Assembly (NCBI GenBank): GCA_021786915.1
Contig: JAJYMP010000383.1
Span: 1 to 19,625 of the forward strand
Direction: 5' to 3'
Length of the DNA stretch: 19,625 bases
DNA from: Chloroflexota bacterium
GTDB taxonomy: Bacteria > Chloroflexota > Limnocylindria > Limnocylindrales > CSP1-4
The notes below the pieces were generated by a model. The model saw nothing but the letters and a program-made list of their open reading frames with translations, was not told the DNA's origin and did no database searches. The position numbers and the translations under genes are program-made. Position 1 is the stretch's first letter. Every line of letters begins with the position of its first letter. This document shows positions 1-7,828 of the stretch, piece by piece.

Positions 1-1167
1 GCCCACGGTCCCCAGGATCCGCAGGCTGCTGAGGTCGTGCTTGCGGGGCCACGACTCGCCCTGCTTCATGAATGCCCGGATGGCCGTGGGCGCGCAGTAC
101 AGGATGTTGACCTTGTACTTCTCGATGATCGACCACCAGCGGTCCGGTTCCGGGAACATCGGAGCGCCCTCGTACATCACGCTCGTCGTCGCGTTGGCGA
201 GGGGGCCGTACACGATGTAGGAGTGCCCGGTGACCCAGCCGATGTCGGCGGCGCACCAGTACACGTCGTCAGGCTTGATGTCGAAGATGTAGTGGTGGGT
301 CGTGCTCACGCCGGTCAGGTAGCCGCCGGTCGTGTGCATGATGCCCTTGGGCTTGGCGGTGGTGCCCGAGGTGTGGAGCAGGTACAGCAGGTGCTCCGAG
401 TCCACCGGCACCGGATCGCACTGGTCGGACTGGCGCTCGACCATGTCGTGCCACCAGTGGTCGCGACCCTCCTTCATGACCACGTCGTTGCCGGTCCGCT
501 TGACGACGAGCACGTTCTTGATCGTGCTCGCGTGGTCGACCGCCACGTCGGCTGCGGACTTGAGGTCAAGGACCTTGCCGTTCCGCCAGGCACCGTCAGA
601 CGTGACCAGGGCCACCGCCTCGGAGTCGATCATCCGGCCCTCGAGGGCGTCGGAGCTGAACCCGCCGAAGACCACGACATGCGGCGCGCCGAGCTTGGCG
701 CAGGCGAGCATCGCGATGGGCAGCTCCGGGATCATCGGCATGTAGATGCCGACCCGGTCACCGGTCTTGACGCCCATCTCGAGGAGGGCGTTGGCGCACC
801 GGTTGACCTCGCGCTGCAGGTCGGCGTAGGTGAGCGTGCGGGTGTCGCCGGGCTCGCCCTCCCAGTAGTACGCGACCTTCGACCCGAGCCCGTTCTCCAC
901 GTGGCGGTCGACGCAGTTGTAGGTCGCGTTGAGCTCTCCGCCGATGAACCACTTGGCGTAGGGAAGCTCCCACTCAAGGACCTTGTCCCAGGGCTTCGAC
1001 CACGAAAGGCGGCTCGCGGCCTGCTTCGCCCAGAACGCCTCGAAGTCGGCTTCGGCCTCTTGGTACAGGCCCGGGCCGGCGTTCGCGTGTGCAGCGAGCT
1101 CGGCAGGTGGCGCGAATTCTCGCCGCTCGGAGAAGAGGGCCTCAATCTCGGGCTGCGGGACGGTCAA
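1..1167 (-). CDS. acs: Acetyl-coenzyme A synthetase, AMP-forming, N-terminal 389 residues (3' end outside window)
   Basis: Activates acetate to acetyl-CoA through acetyl-AMP in the cytoplasm. The reading frame is open to the left edge. It shows the Acs N-terminal block (KWFIGGELNATYNCVDRH), the GERVGIYMP-type region as TGDRVGIYMPMIPELPIAML, VFGGFSSDAL, the adenylation P-loop as TSGTTAKPKG, IMHTTGGYL and DIGWVTGHSYIVYGPL, all in the order expected for Acs. Residue 271 of the P-loop is Ala where Gly is usual. The chosen start is TTG at 1167, six bases after a perfect AGGAGG (1174-1179); no better ATG or GTG lies upstream. The C-terminal domain with the acetylatable lysine is outside the window. 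A TTGACA promoter lies in the 180-bp gap behind acuC, so it is probably transcribed separately from acuC, in the same direction. Identity is secure; only the TTG start is an inference. Confidence 0.95.
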   Translation of the reverse strand, partial: MTVPQPEIEALFSERREFAPPAELAAHANAGPGLYQEAEADFEAFWAKQAASRLSWSKPWDKVLEWELPYAKWFIGGELNATYNCVDRHVENGLGSKVAYYWEGEPGDTRTLTYADLQREVNRCANALLEMGVKTGDRVGIYMPMIPELPIAMLACAKLGAPHVVVFGGFSSDALEGRMIDSEAVALVTSDGAWRNGKVLDLKSAADVAVDHASTIKNVLVVKRTGNDVVMKEGRDHWWHDMVERQSDQCDPVPVDSEHLLYLLHTSGTTAKPKGIMHTTGGYLTGVSTTHHYIFDIKPDDVYWCAADIGWVTGHSYIVYGPLANATTSVMYEGAPMFPEPDRWWSIIEKYKVNILYCAPTAIRAFMKQGESWPRKHDLSSLRILGTVG

Positions 1168-1251
1168 GCGGCACCTCCTGACGATGGGCGCGACGCCGGG
1201 ACGCGGGACACTGGCGGGCCTGGGGGATCGTTCCCGGTGCGTGTGCATCGA

Positions 1252-1279
1252 ACGCTAGCCGTCCCAACGGATCTGTCAA
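1252..1279 (-). promoter_or_regulatory. Putative sigma-70-type promoter of acs
   Basis: On the minus strand a perfect TTGACA (1279-1274) is followed after 16 bases by TAGCGT (1257-1252). Predicted transcription would start near 1245, leaving a leader of about 78 bases before the TTG start of acs. The -10 word resembles TAGCAT and TAGCCT placed just ahead of two other genes in this window (7586 and 17609), which supports it. Spacing is one base short of ideal. This is a visual match only. Confidence 0.45.
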
Positions 1280-1347
1280 GCAGGTAGCCCCGTGGCTTGT
1301 ATTGCGCCACCTGCATCTTGACTTCCAGGAGGAGTTCTGCGTCTCCC

Positions 1348-2511
1348 TCAGCCTCGGTCCAGGACCCGCAGGGTGTGCTCCAGCGCCCGAGACGCCGTCG
1401 CCCGGTTGGCCTCGACGATGCGCTGCGATTCCGGCGCGCTCAACCCGGCGGGATCGAACATCTCGAGCGGCGGCGGCCCGGCGTGGAAGGCCGCGGCCTC
1501 TGCGGCCCAGCGCTCCCGCCAGCGGCGCGGCGTGTGGGTTGGGGCGTCGCGGTGGGCCTGGGCGAGCCACACCAGCGCCCAGGCGCGCGGCACCACGCGG
1601 TACACGTCATAGCCGCCGCCCCCGGTCGCGAGCCAGCGGCCGCCGGCGTGCCGGTGGGCGAGCTCATCGAACAGTCGCGCCACGCGCGACATCGCCCGCG
1701 TCGAGATCTGCAGGTCGGCGAGCGGGTCGAGGGCGTGGCTGTCACAGCCCTGCTGGGTCACCAGGATCGTGGGCCGGAACGCGGATGCCACGATGGGCGC
1801 CACAAGCTCGATCGCCTCGACCCAGGACCCGTCCGAGGTGCCGGACTCGAGCGGGATGTTGACCGCGCTGCCGTCGGCCTCCCGACCGCCCCGATCCTCC
1901 ACCCACCCGGTGCCCGGGAACAGGTTGAGCCCCGTCTCGTGGAACGAGACCGTCTGCACTAGGGGGTCGTTCCAGAAGATCCCCTCGACGCCGTCCCCGT
2001 GGTGGACGTCCACGTCGAGGTACAGGACCCGGTGGCCCTCGTCGCGCGCTCGCCGGATGGCGACCGCAAGGTCGTTGTAGACGCAGAAGCCCGTCGCCCG
2101 CGCCGGGAACGCGTGGTGCAGGCCGCCGCCGGGGTGGAAGGCGTGGGTCCGCTCGCCCGACAGGATCCGCTCCATCGCCTGGAGCGTCCCGCCGACCACG
2201 CTCGCCGCCGCGCGGTCCATGCCGTAGAACGGCGGCGTGTCGCCATCGGTCACCGCCTCGTGGTCCACCAGCTCGGGGTACTCGGAGAGCCGGTGGATGC
2301 TCGCGAGGAACGACGCGGTGTGGACGGTGCCGAGGACCTCGTCGGAGACGGGCTCCGGCGACATGAAGGCCTCCGGCCCGGCACCCAGCTCGCGCAGGAG
2401 GTCGATGCCGGGACCGAACCGGCGGGGCGTGAACGGGTGCCCGGGGCCGAAGTCGTACTCGTGGTTCGCGGGGCCGTAGACGACGAGCGGTTCGGGGTGG
2501 GGCGTCGGCAT
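1348..2511 (-). CDS. acuC: AcuC-type class I histone-deacetylase-like protein deacetylase
   Basis: Zinc-dependent deacylase of the arginase/HDAC fold, 387 residues, typical length for AcuC. Visible catalytic parts are HPGGGLHHA with the His pair at 132-133, YLDVDVHHGDG giving zinc ligands D168 and H170, GCDSHALDPLADL giving the third ligand D257, and GGGGYD with the catalytic-loop tyrosine. Numbering is almost identical to the bacterial HDAC homologue HDLP. In Bacillus AcuC removes acetyl groups from acetyl-CoA synthetase (family knowledge). Here acs lies just downstream on the same strand and a GNAT-containing protein diverges upstream, so the same role is likely (inference). The ATG at 2511 gives the expected N-terminus; it has no strong SD. 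The frame stays open far upstream, but that part is antisense to the neighbouring gene. Acetylpolyamine deacetylase activity is a less likely alternative. Confidence 0.9.
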   Translation of the reverse strand: MPTPHPEPLVVYGPANHEYDFGPGHPFTPRRFGPGIDLLRELGAGPEAFMSPEPVSDEVLGTVHTASFLASIHRLSEYPELVDHEAVTDGDTPPFYGMDRAAASVVGGTLQAMERILSGERTHAFHPGGGLHHAFPARATGFCVYNDLAVAIRRARDEGHRVLYLDVDVHHGDGVEGIFWNDPLVQTVSFHETGLNLFPGTGWVEDRGGREADGSAVNIPLESGTSDGSWVEAIELVAPIVASAFRPTILVTQQGCDSHALDPLADLQISTRAMSRVARLFDELAHRHAGGRWLATGGGGYDVYRVVPRAWALVWLAQAHRDAPTHTPRRWRERWAAEAAAFHAGPPPLEMFDPAGLSAPESQRIVEANRATASRALEHTLRVLDRG

Positions 2512-2587
2512 GGGGCGGGACTGCCTCGGGGGCCCGGACTGCCGGCGTAAGATCGCAGCGGCCACCGGGCGGATGCGGGACGGGCGG

Positions 2588-2593
2588 AAGGTA
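2588..2593 (-). promoter_or_regulatory. Possible -10 element of acuC in the divergent spacer
   Basis: The 129-bp spacer 2512-2640 separates acuC from the divergent GNAT/ligase gene. On the minus strand TGC followed by TACCTT (2593-2588) forms an extended -10 pattern, about 77 bases before the acuC ATG. No convincing -35 is visible. On the plus strand TAAGAT (2548-2553) is the best -10-like word for the divergent gene, again without a -35. Both calls are weak. Confidence 0.25.
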
Positions 2594-2640
2594 GCACGGC
2601 ATGACCCGCCCCAGACCGCCGGCGGCGACAAGGAGAACCA

Positions 2641-5433
2641 GTGGACCGCTTCAGCCCCGCCGCGAGCCGGGACCGATCGCGTGACACGATCCTCCGCGAC
2701 GGGTCCTCGATCCGGATCCGCGACGCCGTCGAGGCCGACGTCCCGGCGATGGTCGAGTTCCTCCAGGGACTGGACCCCGAGTCGCGCCGGCTGCGCTTCG
2801 CGAGCGTGGGCGGCGACCTCGCGGAGCGGGCGCGCAAGTGGGCGAGGCTCGAGGATCCGCGGGACTGCTCGCTCGTGGCCGAGACCGAGATTGCGGGGAC
2901 CACGCGCGTCATCGGCAACGGCAACTACCTGTGGCTCGAGCCCGGGACCGCCGAGGCGGCCTTCGTCGTGGCCGAGGAGTTCCAGGGGCGCGGCGTGGCC
3001 ACGCTGCTGCTCGAGGAGCTGGCGCGCCGTGCGAACGAGGCGGGCATCACGACGTTCCTGGCCGAAGTCCTGATCGAGAACGCCCGGATGCTCGACGTGT
3101 TCCGCGCGAGCGGCTTCCCCCTCCGCCTCCGCTCCGAGCCCGGGTCGATCCAGGTGGAGTTCCCCACCGAGCTCACCGGCGAGGCGCGCCAGCGCTTCGA
3201 GCGTCGCGAGCAGATCGCGGCGTCCGCCGCCGTCCGCGCCCTGCTCCACCCCACGTCCGTCGCCGTCATCGGCGCGTCCCGCCGCCGCGGCACCGTGGGC
3301 GGGGAGCTGTTCCACAACCTGCTCAGCTGCGGCTTCGCGGGACCCGTCTACCCCGTCAACCCGGCGGCCGACGTCGTCCAGTCGGTGGCTGCCTACCGCT
3401 CGGTCCTCGCCATCCCGGGACCGGTCGACCTGGCGATCATCGTGCTGCCGGCGGAGGCCACGATCGAGGTGGCGCACGACTGCGCCGCCAAGGGAGTCAA
3501 GAGCGTCGTGGTCGTGTCGCCCGGCTTCGCCGAGACAGGGCCGGACGGCGTGGCCCGCCAGCGGGAGCTGGTCGCGGCCTGCCGTGGCGCGGGCATGCGC
3601 CTCGTGGGGCCCAACGCCATGGGCGTGATCAACCTCGAGCACGGCGTCCGCCTCAACGCCACCTTCTCCCCCACCCTGCCGATCGACGGTCGCGTGGGGT
3701 TCCTGTCGCAGAGCGGCGCCCTCGGACTCGCGATCATCGAGCACGCCAACCGGCTGGGCCTGGGGCTGTCGAGCTTCATCTCGATCGGCAACAAGGCCGA
3801 CCTGTCGGGCAACGACTTCCTCCAGTACTGGGAGGCCGACGAGGCGACCAGCGTCATCGCCCTGTACCTGGAGTCGGTGGGCAACCCTCGCAAGTTCTCG
3901 CGGATCGCACGTCGGGTGGGCCGGACCAAGCCGATCATCGCGGTCAAGAGCGGCCGCTCGGCCGCGGGCGCGAGGGCCAGCCTGTCCCACACGGGCGCCC
4001 GCGTCTCGTCCTCGGACATCACGGTCGAGGCGCTGTTCCACCAGGCCGGCGTGGTCCGGACCGACACGCTCTCGGAGTTCTTCGACGTGGCGGCGCTGCT
4101 CGCCAACCAGCCGCTGCCGGCCGGTCGGGGCGTCGCGATCCTGACCAACGGCGGCGGTCCGGGGATCCTCGCGGCCGATGCCTGCGAAGCCGACGGCCTG
4201 GTCGTGCCGGCCATCCCGGAGGCCGCCCGACGGGCGCTGGCCGAGTGCCTGCCCCCGATGGCCACGCTGGACAACCCCGTCGACACCACGGACGCGCCGC
4301 CCGAGGCGTACGGGCACGCGATCCGGATCCTCGCGGGCTGCGAGGACGTGCACGCGATCATCGTCCTGTTCGTGCCGCCGATCGGGTCCAGCAGCGAGGA
4401 GGTCGCGGGAGCCGTCCGCGAGGCGGTCGCGGCGCTGGAGCGACCCATCCCGGTGCTCACCGTGTTCCTCTCGGGCGAGGGCGGCCCGGCCGCACTGCGG
4501 AGCGGGTCGGTCCGCGTGCCCGCGTTCACGTTCCCCGAGGAGGCGGCCAGAGCACTCGCCCATGCCGCGCGGTACGCCGAGTGGCGCGCGGCGCCCGAGG
4601 GCAACGTGCCGGCGCTCGAAGACCTGCGGACCGACGAGGCGGCCGAGGTGCTCGCGAAGGCGCTGGCGCTCGCTGTCGCCGACGCCCGGCCGGCCGGGGC
4701 CGATGACCCGCGGCTCGCCGCGCAGACGCACGCGGGGCCGCCGACGCGGGGCGGGCCCGGCACCGTCGGCAGGAGCCGCTGGCTTCGCCCTGACGAGGCG
4801 GCCCAGCTGCTCGACTGCTACGGGATCCGCGTTGCCGACTGGCGGCTCGTCTCCACGCCCGAGGAAGCGGCTGCCGCGGCGGACGAGCTTGGCGGGCCCG
4901 TGGCGCTCAAGGCCGTCGCGACGGGCGTGGTCCGAAAGCGTGATGCGCAGGCGGTGGCGCTGGGCCTCGAAGGCGCCTCCGACGTGCGGCTCCGGGCCGA
5001 GGCGATGGTCCACGCGCTCGAGGCCGCCGGTCACCAGGTCGAGCGGCTCCTGGTCCAGCGCATGGTCCCGCCCGGAATCGAGATGCTCGTGGGCGTGGTC
5101 CACGACCGGCTGTTCGGCCCCGTGATGGCCTGCGGCGCCGGCGACTCGGAGATGGAGCTGCTCAAGGACGTCGCCGTCCGGATCACGCCGCTGACTGATC
5201 GCGACGCCGACGAGATGCTGCGCTCGCTCGCGATGTACCCGCTGCTCGAGGGCTACCGCAATGCCTCGCGTGCCGACGTCGCCGCCCTCGAGCAGGTGCT
5301 GCTGCGCGTGAGCGCGATGGTCGAGGCGCACCCCGAGATCGTGGAGATGGACTGCAATCCGGTCATCGTCCTCCCCGAGGGCGCGGTGGTCGTCGACGCG
5401 CGCGTCCGGATCGAGGCGCTTGGCCGCCGCTAG
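2641..5433 (+). CDS. GNAT acetyltransferase fused to ADP-forming acetate--CoA ligase-like protein (Pat-like protein acetyltransferase)
   Basis: 930 residues. The N-terminal GNAT domain spans about 23-165, with the acetyl-CoA loop QGRGVA at 115-120 and the NARMLDVFRASGF helix. It is followed by the NDP-forming acyl-CoA synthetase modules: CoA-binding Rossmann domain (SVAVIGAS, about 205-305), ligase domain (VGPNAMGVIN; SQSGA at 356-360; catalytic-type His as HTG at 450) and C-terminal ATP-grasp (about 710-925). The GNAT-first order differs from Salmonella Pat and matches the order described for Streptomyces lividans PatA. The phospho-His position is intact, but the ATP-grasp loop usually reading HKSDVGGV is RKRDAQAV. 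It may acetylate acyl-CoA synthetases such as the neighbouring Acs (inference); the ligase half may be a sensor or a real enzyme. The GTG start at 2641 follows AGGAG (2631-2635) by five bases. It is divergent from acuC. Confidence 0.88.
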   Translation: MDRFSPAASRDRSRDTILRDGSSIRIRDAVEADVPAMVEFLQGLDPESRRLRFASVGGDLAERARKWARLEDPRDCSLVAETEIAGTTRVIGNGNYLWLEPGTAEAAFVVAEEFQGRGVATLLLEELARRANEAGITTFLAEVLIENARMLDVFRASGFPLRLRSEPGSIQVEFPTELTGEARQRFERREQIAASAAVRALLHPTSVAVIGASRRRGTVGGELFHNLLSCGFAGPVYPVNPAADVVQSVAAYRSVLAIPGPVDLAIIVLPAEATIEVAHDCAAKGVKSVVVVSPGFAETGPDGVARQRELVAACRGAGMRLVGPNAMGVINLEHGVRLNATFSPTLPIDGRVGFLSQSGALGLAIIEHANRLGLGLSSFISIGNKADLSGNDFLQYWEADEATSVIALYLESVGNPRKFSRIARRVGRTKPIIAVKSGRSAAGARASLSHTGARVSSSDITVEALFHQAGVVRTDTLSEFFDVAALLANQPLPAGRGVAILTNGGGPGILAADACEADGLVVPAIPEAARRALAECLPPMATLDNPVDTTDAPPEAYGHAIRILAGCEDVHAIIVLFVPPIGSSSEEVAGAVREAVAALERPIPVLTVFLSGEGGPAALRSGSVRVPAFTFPEEAARALAHAARYAEWRAAPEGNVPALEDLRTDEAAEVLAKALALAVADARPAGADDPRLAAQTHAGPPTRGGPGTVGRSRWLRPDEAAQLLDCYGIRVADWRLVSTPEEAAAAADELGGPVALKAVATGVVRKRDAQAVALGLEGASDVRLRAEAMVHALEAAGHQVERLLVQRMVPPGIEMLVGVVHDRLFGPVMACGAGDSEMELLKDVAVRITPLTDRDADEMLRSLAMYPLLEGYRNASRADVAALEQVLLRVSAMVEAHPEIVEMDCNPVIVLPEGAVVVDARVRIEALGRR

Positions 5434-5607
5434 GTGGCCGGGGCGCCGCTGCCCGGCGGCACCGGCCGGCGGCGGGCGGGTCGGCGAGTTGCTGCGCAGT
5501 CTGGACGAGGCGCTGGGCGGCCGTCCCTGATCGTCCCGCGCCCGGCCGAGCCACTCAGCGCCCGGCGCGAATCCGACATTCGGCCTATTCGCGCCTCGAA
5601 TCCCGCG

Positions 5608-5616
5608 TGCTACGCT
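5608..5616 (+). promoter_or_regulatory. Possible extended -10 of the DNA methyltransferase gene
   Basis: TGC then TACGCT (5611-5616) fits an extended -10 (TGnTAnnnT) about 48 bases ahead of the ATG at 5665. The same TACGnT form recurs at 13837 and before the DUF1015 gene. The -35 position reads TTCGCG, a poor match. The rest of the 231-bp spacer 5434-5664 shows nothing else I can name. Confidence 0.3.
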
Positions 5617-5664
5617 TCGCGGCCCTGCGGGGAGCCCAATCCACGCGGCCCGTCGAGCCCGGGA

Positions 5665-7068
5665 ATGCCCGACCACATGCCTCGCGCATCACGATCCACC
5701 GCCGGCCAGCTCGCGCTCGAGCTGCCAAGCGCGCTGCCGCCACTCGCGCTGGAGCCCGAGTGGAAGGCGCAGGCGCGCCTGTGGGGCCACAGCCTCCACC
5801 CGATGTGCTCGTACCTCGCGAGCTTCCCGGCCGCCCTCCCCCATGCCTTCATCGCCCGCTACACCCGCCCCGGCGACGTGGTCCTCGACCCGTTCTCGGG
5901 CCGCGGGACGGCGCCGCTCCAGGCCGCCGCCGAGGGGCGGGTCGGCGTGGGCAACGACCTCAACCCGCTCGCCCACGTGCTCACCGCCGCGAAGCTCGAG
6001 CCCGCGACACCGGCCGAGGCGAGGACGCGGCTCACCGCCCTGCGCCTCGCCTGGAGCGCCGACGCCGCCGCCTGGGATGCGCTCGGCGAGCGCGCGACCG
6101 CTCGTCCCGGTCATCCGTCGGCCTTCGTCCCCACTCCCGGCAGCGGCAGCGGCCCGGACGCGCGCGACGAGTCCGTCCCCGACGAGGTGGCCCTCGCGTT
6201 CCACCCCCGCACGCTCGGGCAGCTGCTGCTCCTGCGCTCGCAGCTCCGACTCGACGAGCCCACGGACCGCTTCCTCGCCGGCGCCCTGACCGGGATCCTC
6301 CACGGCAAGACGCCGTCGTACCTCTCGACCGTCATGCCCAACACGTTCAGCATGGCGCCCCGCTACGTCCGCACCTTCGTCGCCGAGCACGGCTACGTGG
6401 CGCCCCGCCGGGACGCCTTCGAGGCGCTGGCCGCCAAGCTCGACCGCCTGTACCGCCAACCGGTGCCCACCAGTGCCGGCATCGCGCTGCTCGGGGACGC
6501 GCGGACCGCCGGCCAGCGCGCCTGCGCCGCCCTGCGCGCCCGGGGCCTGCCCGACCGCGCCCGCCTCGTCATCACGTCACCGCCGTACCTTCGGGTCCTC
6601 AAGTACGGCTACTACAACTGGCTGCGCACCTGGCTGCTGGGCTTCGACGCGCGCGCCATCGACGAGGAGCTCGACGCCGCGCACACCCGCGAGCCGTACC
6701 TCGCCTTCATGCGCGAAGTGCTCGCCGACCTGCGGCCGTCGCTGACCGACGACGGGATCGCGGTGCTCGTCATCGGCGACGTCGAGACGGACCGAGGCAA
6801 GCCCTCGCGCGAGGGCCTGCACCTCCCCGAGCGCGTGTGGGAGGAGGCCGCGCACCCGGCCGGGTTCCATCTCGCGGGCATCGTCCGCGACGAGGTGGCC
6901 GCCAACCGGAAGATGACGCGACTCTGGGGCGACGAGGCTGGACAGGCGACGAAGACCGACCGGATCCTCGTCCTGGGCGCGAGCGAGGCCGGGCGCCGCC
7001 GCGCGATCGCCGCCGCAGACCTGCCGATCGAGTGGGCCTGGCCGCCGCAGCGCCTCCGCTCCATCTAG
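5665..7068 (+). CDS. DNA methyltransferase (N4-cytosine/N6-adenine amino-methyltransferase type), orphan
   Basis: 467 residues. S-adenosylmethionine motif I is DPFSGRGT at residues 75-82, followed by GNDLNPLAHVLTAAKL. Catalytic motif IV is TSPPY at 304-308, the form most often seen in N4-cytosine enzymes. Motif I precedes motif IV by about 225 residues, leaving room for a target-recognition segment between them, so the order is alpha-like rather than the beta order of classical TSPPY enzymes. A GSGSG-containing linker lies near 155. No restriction endonuclease, specificity subunit or repair gene is adjacent, so it is either a solitary regulatory methylase or acts on another nucleic acid (inference). 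I took the first ATG (5665); another follows four codons later, and neither has a clear SD. The open frame extends to 5434 but without an earlier plausible start after the candidate promoter. Confidence 0.8.
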   Translation: MPDHMPRASRSTAGQLALELPSALPPLALEPEWKAQARLWGHSLHPMCSYLASFPAALPHAFIARYTRPGDVVLDPFSGRGTAPLQAAAEGRVGVGNDLNPLAHVLTAAKLEPATPAEARTRLTALRLAWSADAAAWDALGERATARPGHPSAFVPTPGSGSGPDARDESVPDEVALAFHPRTLGQLLLLRSQLRLDEPTDRFLAGALTGILHGKTPSYLSTVMPNTFSMAPRYVRTFVAEHGYVAPRRDAFEALAAKLDRLYRQPVPTSAGIALLGDARTAGQRACAALRARGLPDRARLVITSPPYLRVLKYGYYNWLRTWLLGFDARAIDEELDAAHTREPYLAFMREVLADLRPSLTDDGIAVLVIGDVETDRGKPSREGLHLPERVWEEAAHPAGFHLAGIVRDEVAANRKMTRLWGDEAGQATKTDRILVLGASEAGRRRAIAAADLPIEWAWPPQRLRSI

Positions 7069-7461
7069 GCGTTCGCACGAGCTGGGCGATCGCGCAACCG
7101 GGCGTTGGTGCGCGCCCAACAGGACCGGGCCCGAAGCGACCCCCCGGCGCAGGCGTGGTGGCGCGCGGCCGCCATCTCGGCCCCCGTTGTTGGCGGCGGA
7201 CCACCAAATCCCGCCGCGCGCCGGAACTCGGCCCCATCGCGGTGGCAGCCGGCCACCCATTTGGCGCCGCCGTTGGAGGAGCACCACCAATTGCTGAGGG
7301 CGTCGGCGTCTCGAGCGCGATGTGGTGCCCATATCCACCATGGAGGCGCATCAGGCGACGGCGAACCACCGGACGACAGTGCGGTCGTCGGCTCGAGCCC
7401 GATTTTGGTGGCCCACGGTCACCACGCGACCAAGCGGCGAACCGCCTCGCCGGGATCCCTT

Positions 7462-7524
7462 GGCGCGCGAGGGTCATCAAGCGGCGCGCGAGGGTCATCA
7501 AGCGGCGCGCGAGGGTCATCAAGC
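7462..7524 (+). repeat. Three perfect 21-bp tandem direct repeats
   Basis: Units lie at 7462-7482, 7483-7503 and 7504-7524, are identical, and each carries the core GCGCGCGAGGGTCATCAAGC. The period is a multiple of three, so frames crossing it repeat REGHQAA or RRLMTLA, but no real gene crosses it. A degraded copy (GCGCGC...GTCATC) can be seen at about 7550-7572. The size and head-to-tail layout resemble iterons or a protein-binding array, but no replication gene is nearby; replication slippage in non-coding DNA is the simplest explanation. Confidence 0.95.
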
Positions 7525-7585
7525 GCCTGGGTGGGCGGGCCCGACATCGCGCGCGGCGGCGCGTCATCGGCCTCCCCGCTTCGGC

Positions 7586-7591
7586 TAGCAT
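7586..7591 (+). promoter_or_regulatory. -10 element of an apparently leaderless gene
   Basis: TAGCAT ends nine bases before the ATG at 7601, so transcription would begin within about three bases of the start codon. There is no SD sequence. The layout CTAGCnT, nine bases, ATG is the same as before the regulator gene at 17624, which makes chance less likely. No -35 match is visible. Confidence 0.45.
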
Positions 7592-7600
7592 TGCGGGGCG

Positions 7601-7828
7601 ATGAACCAGATGTACCCCCCGTCCGACCTCGCCTCGATGGACCCGCTGGTCCTGATGAAGAACCTCGACCACGTGCGGATGACGAGCCGACGGCTCTCGT
7701 ACATCCTCCAGCAGCAGGTCCACCTCTACACCCCGGAGGCGAACCAGCTCCGCGAGCAGATCGACCGCTACGTCGAGGCGGAGCGCCAGATCGAGGGCGA
7801 GATGGCCCGGCGGCGCATTCGCGCCTGA
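7601..7828 (+). CDS. Small conserved-looking hypothetical protein, 75 residues
   Basis: I do not recognise a family. The protein is charged and helical, rich in Gln, Glu and Arg, with Leu/Ile/Val spacing that suggests one long amphipathic helix or coiled coil from about residue 16 to the end (motifs DHVRMTSRRLSYILQQQV and LREQIDRYVEAERQIEGE). It has no signal peptide, membrane segment or cysteine. Composition is unlike the Arg/Pro-rich shadows around it, which supports real coding. It has no SD and probably starts leaderless from TAGCAT at 7586. It stands alone after the repeat-bearing spacer; its stop faces the minus-strand gene ending at 8039. It could be a small adaptor or nucleoid-type protein, but nothing in the sequence decides this. 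Confidence 0.7.
   Translation: MNQMYPPSDLASMDPLVLMKNLDHVRMTSRRLSYILQQQVHLYTPEANQLREQIDRYVEAERQIEGEMARRRIRA

Larger units (their letters stand above)
7069..7600 (+). other. 532-bp gene-free spacer with repeats
   Basis: No frame in this stretch has a credible protein: candidates on both strands are Arg/Ala/Pro-rich low-complexity shadows. It contains the 21-bp tandem repeat array, a degenerate further copy near 7550-7572, and many CCACCA or TGGTGG words (for example near 7199, 7281, 7335, 7366 and 7405), which give it a patchy repetitive look. A -10-like TAGCAT lies at its right end, serving the next gene. I see no tRNA, insertion-sequence ends or CRISPR repeats. Confidence 0.6.

Noticed and set aside
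37..1287. Plus-strand 416-codon frame opposite acs
   Set aside because: The minus frame encodes an unmistakable Acs; the plus frame is its low-complexity shadow.
2512..5676. Very long minus-strand open frame running upstream of acuC (1442 codons in total)
   Set aside because: It is antisense to the well-supported GNAT/ligase gene and is Arg/His/Asp-rich without domains; only the last 387 codons are real.
7462..7524. CRISPR array
   Set aside because: The repeats are directly adjacent with no spacers, and no cas gene is present.
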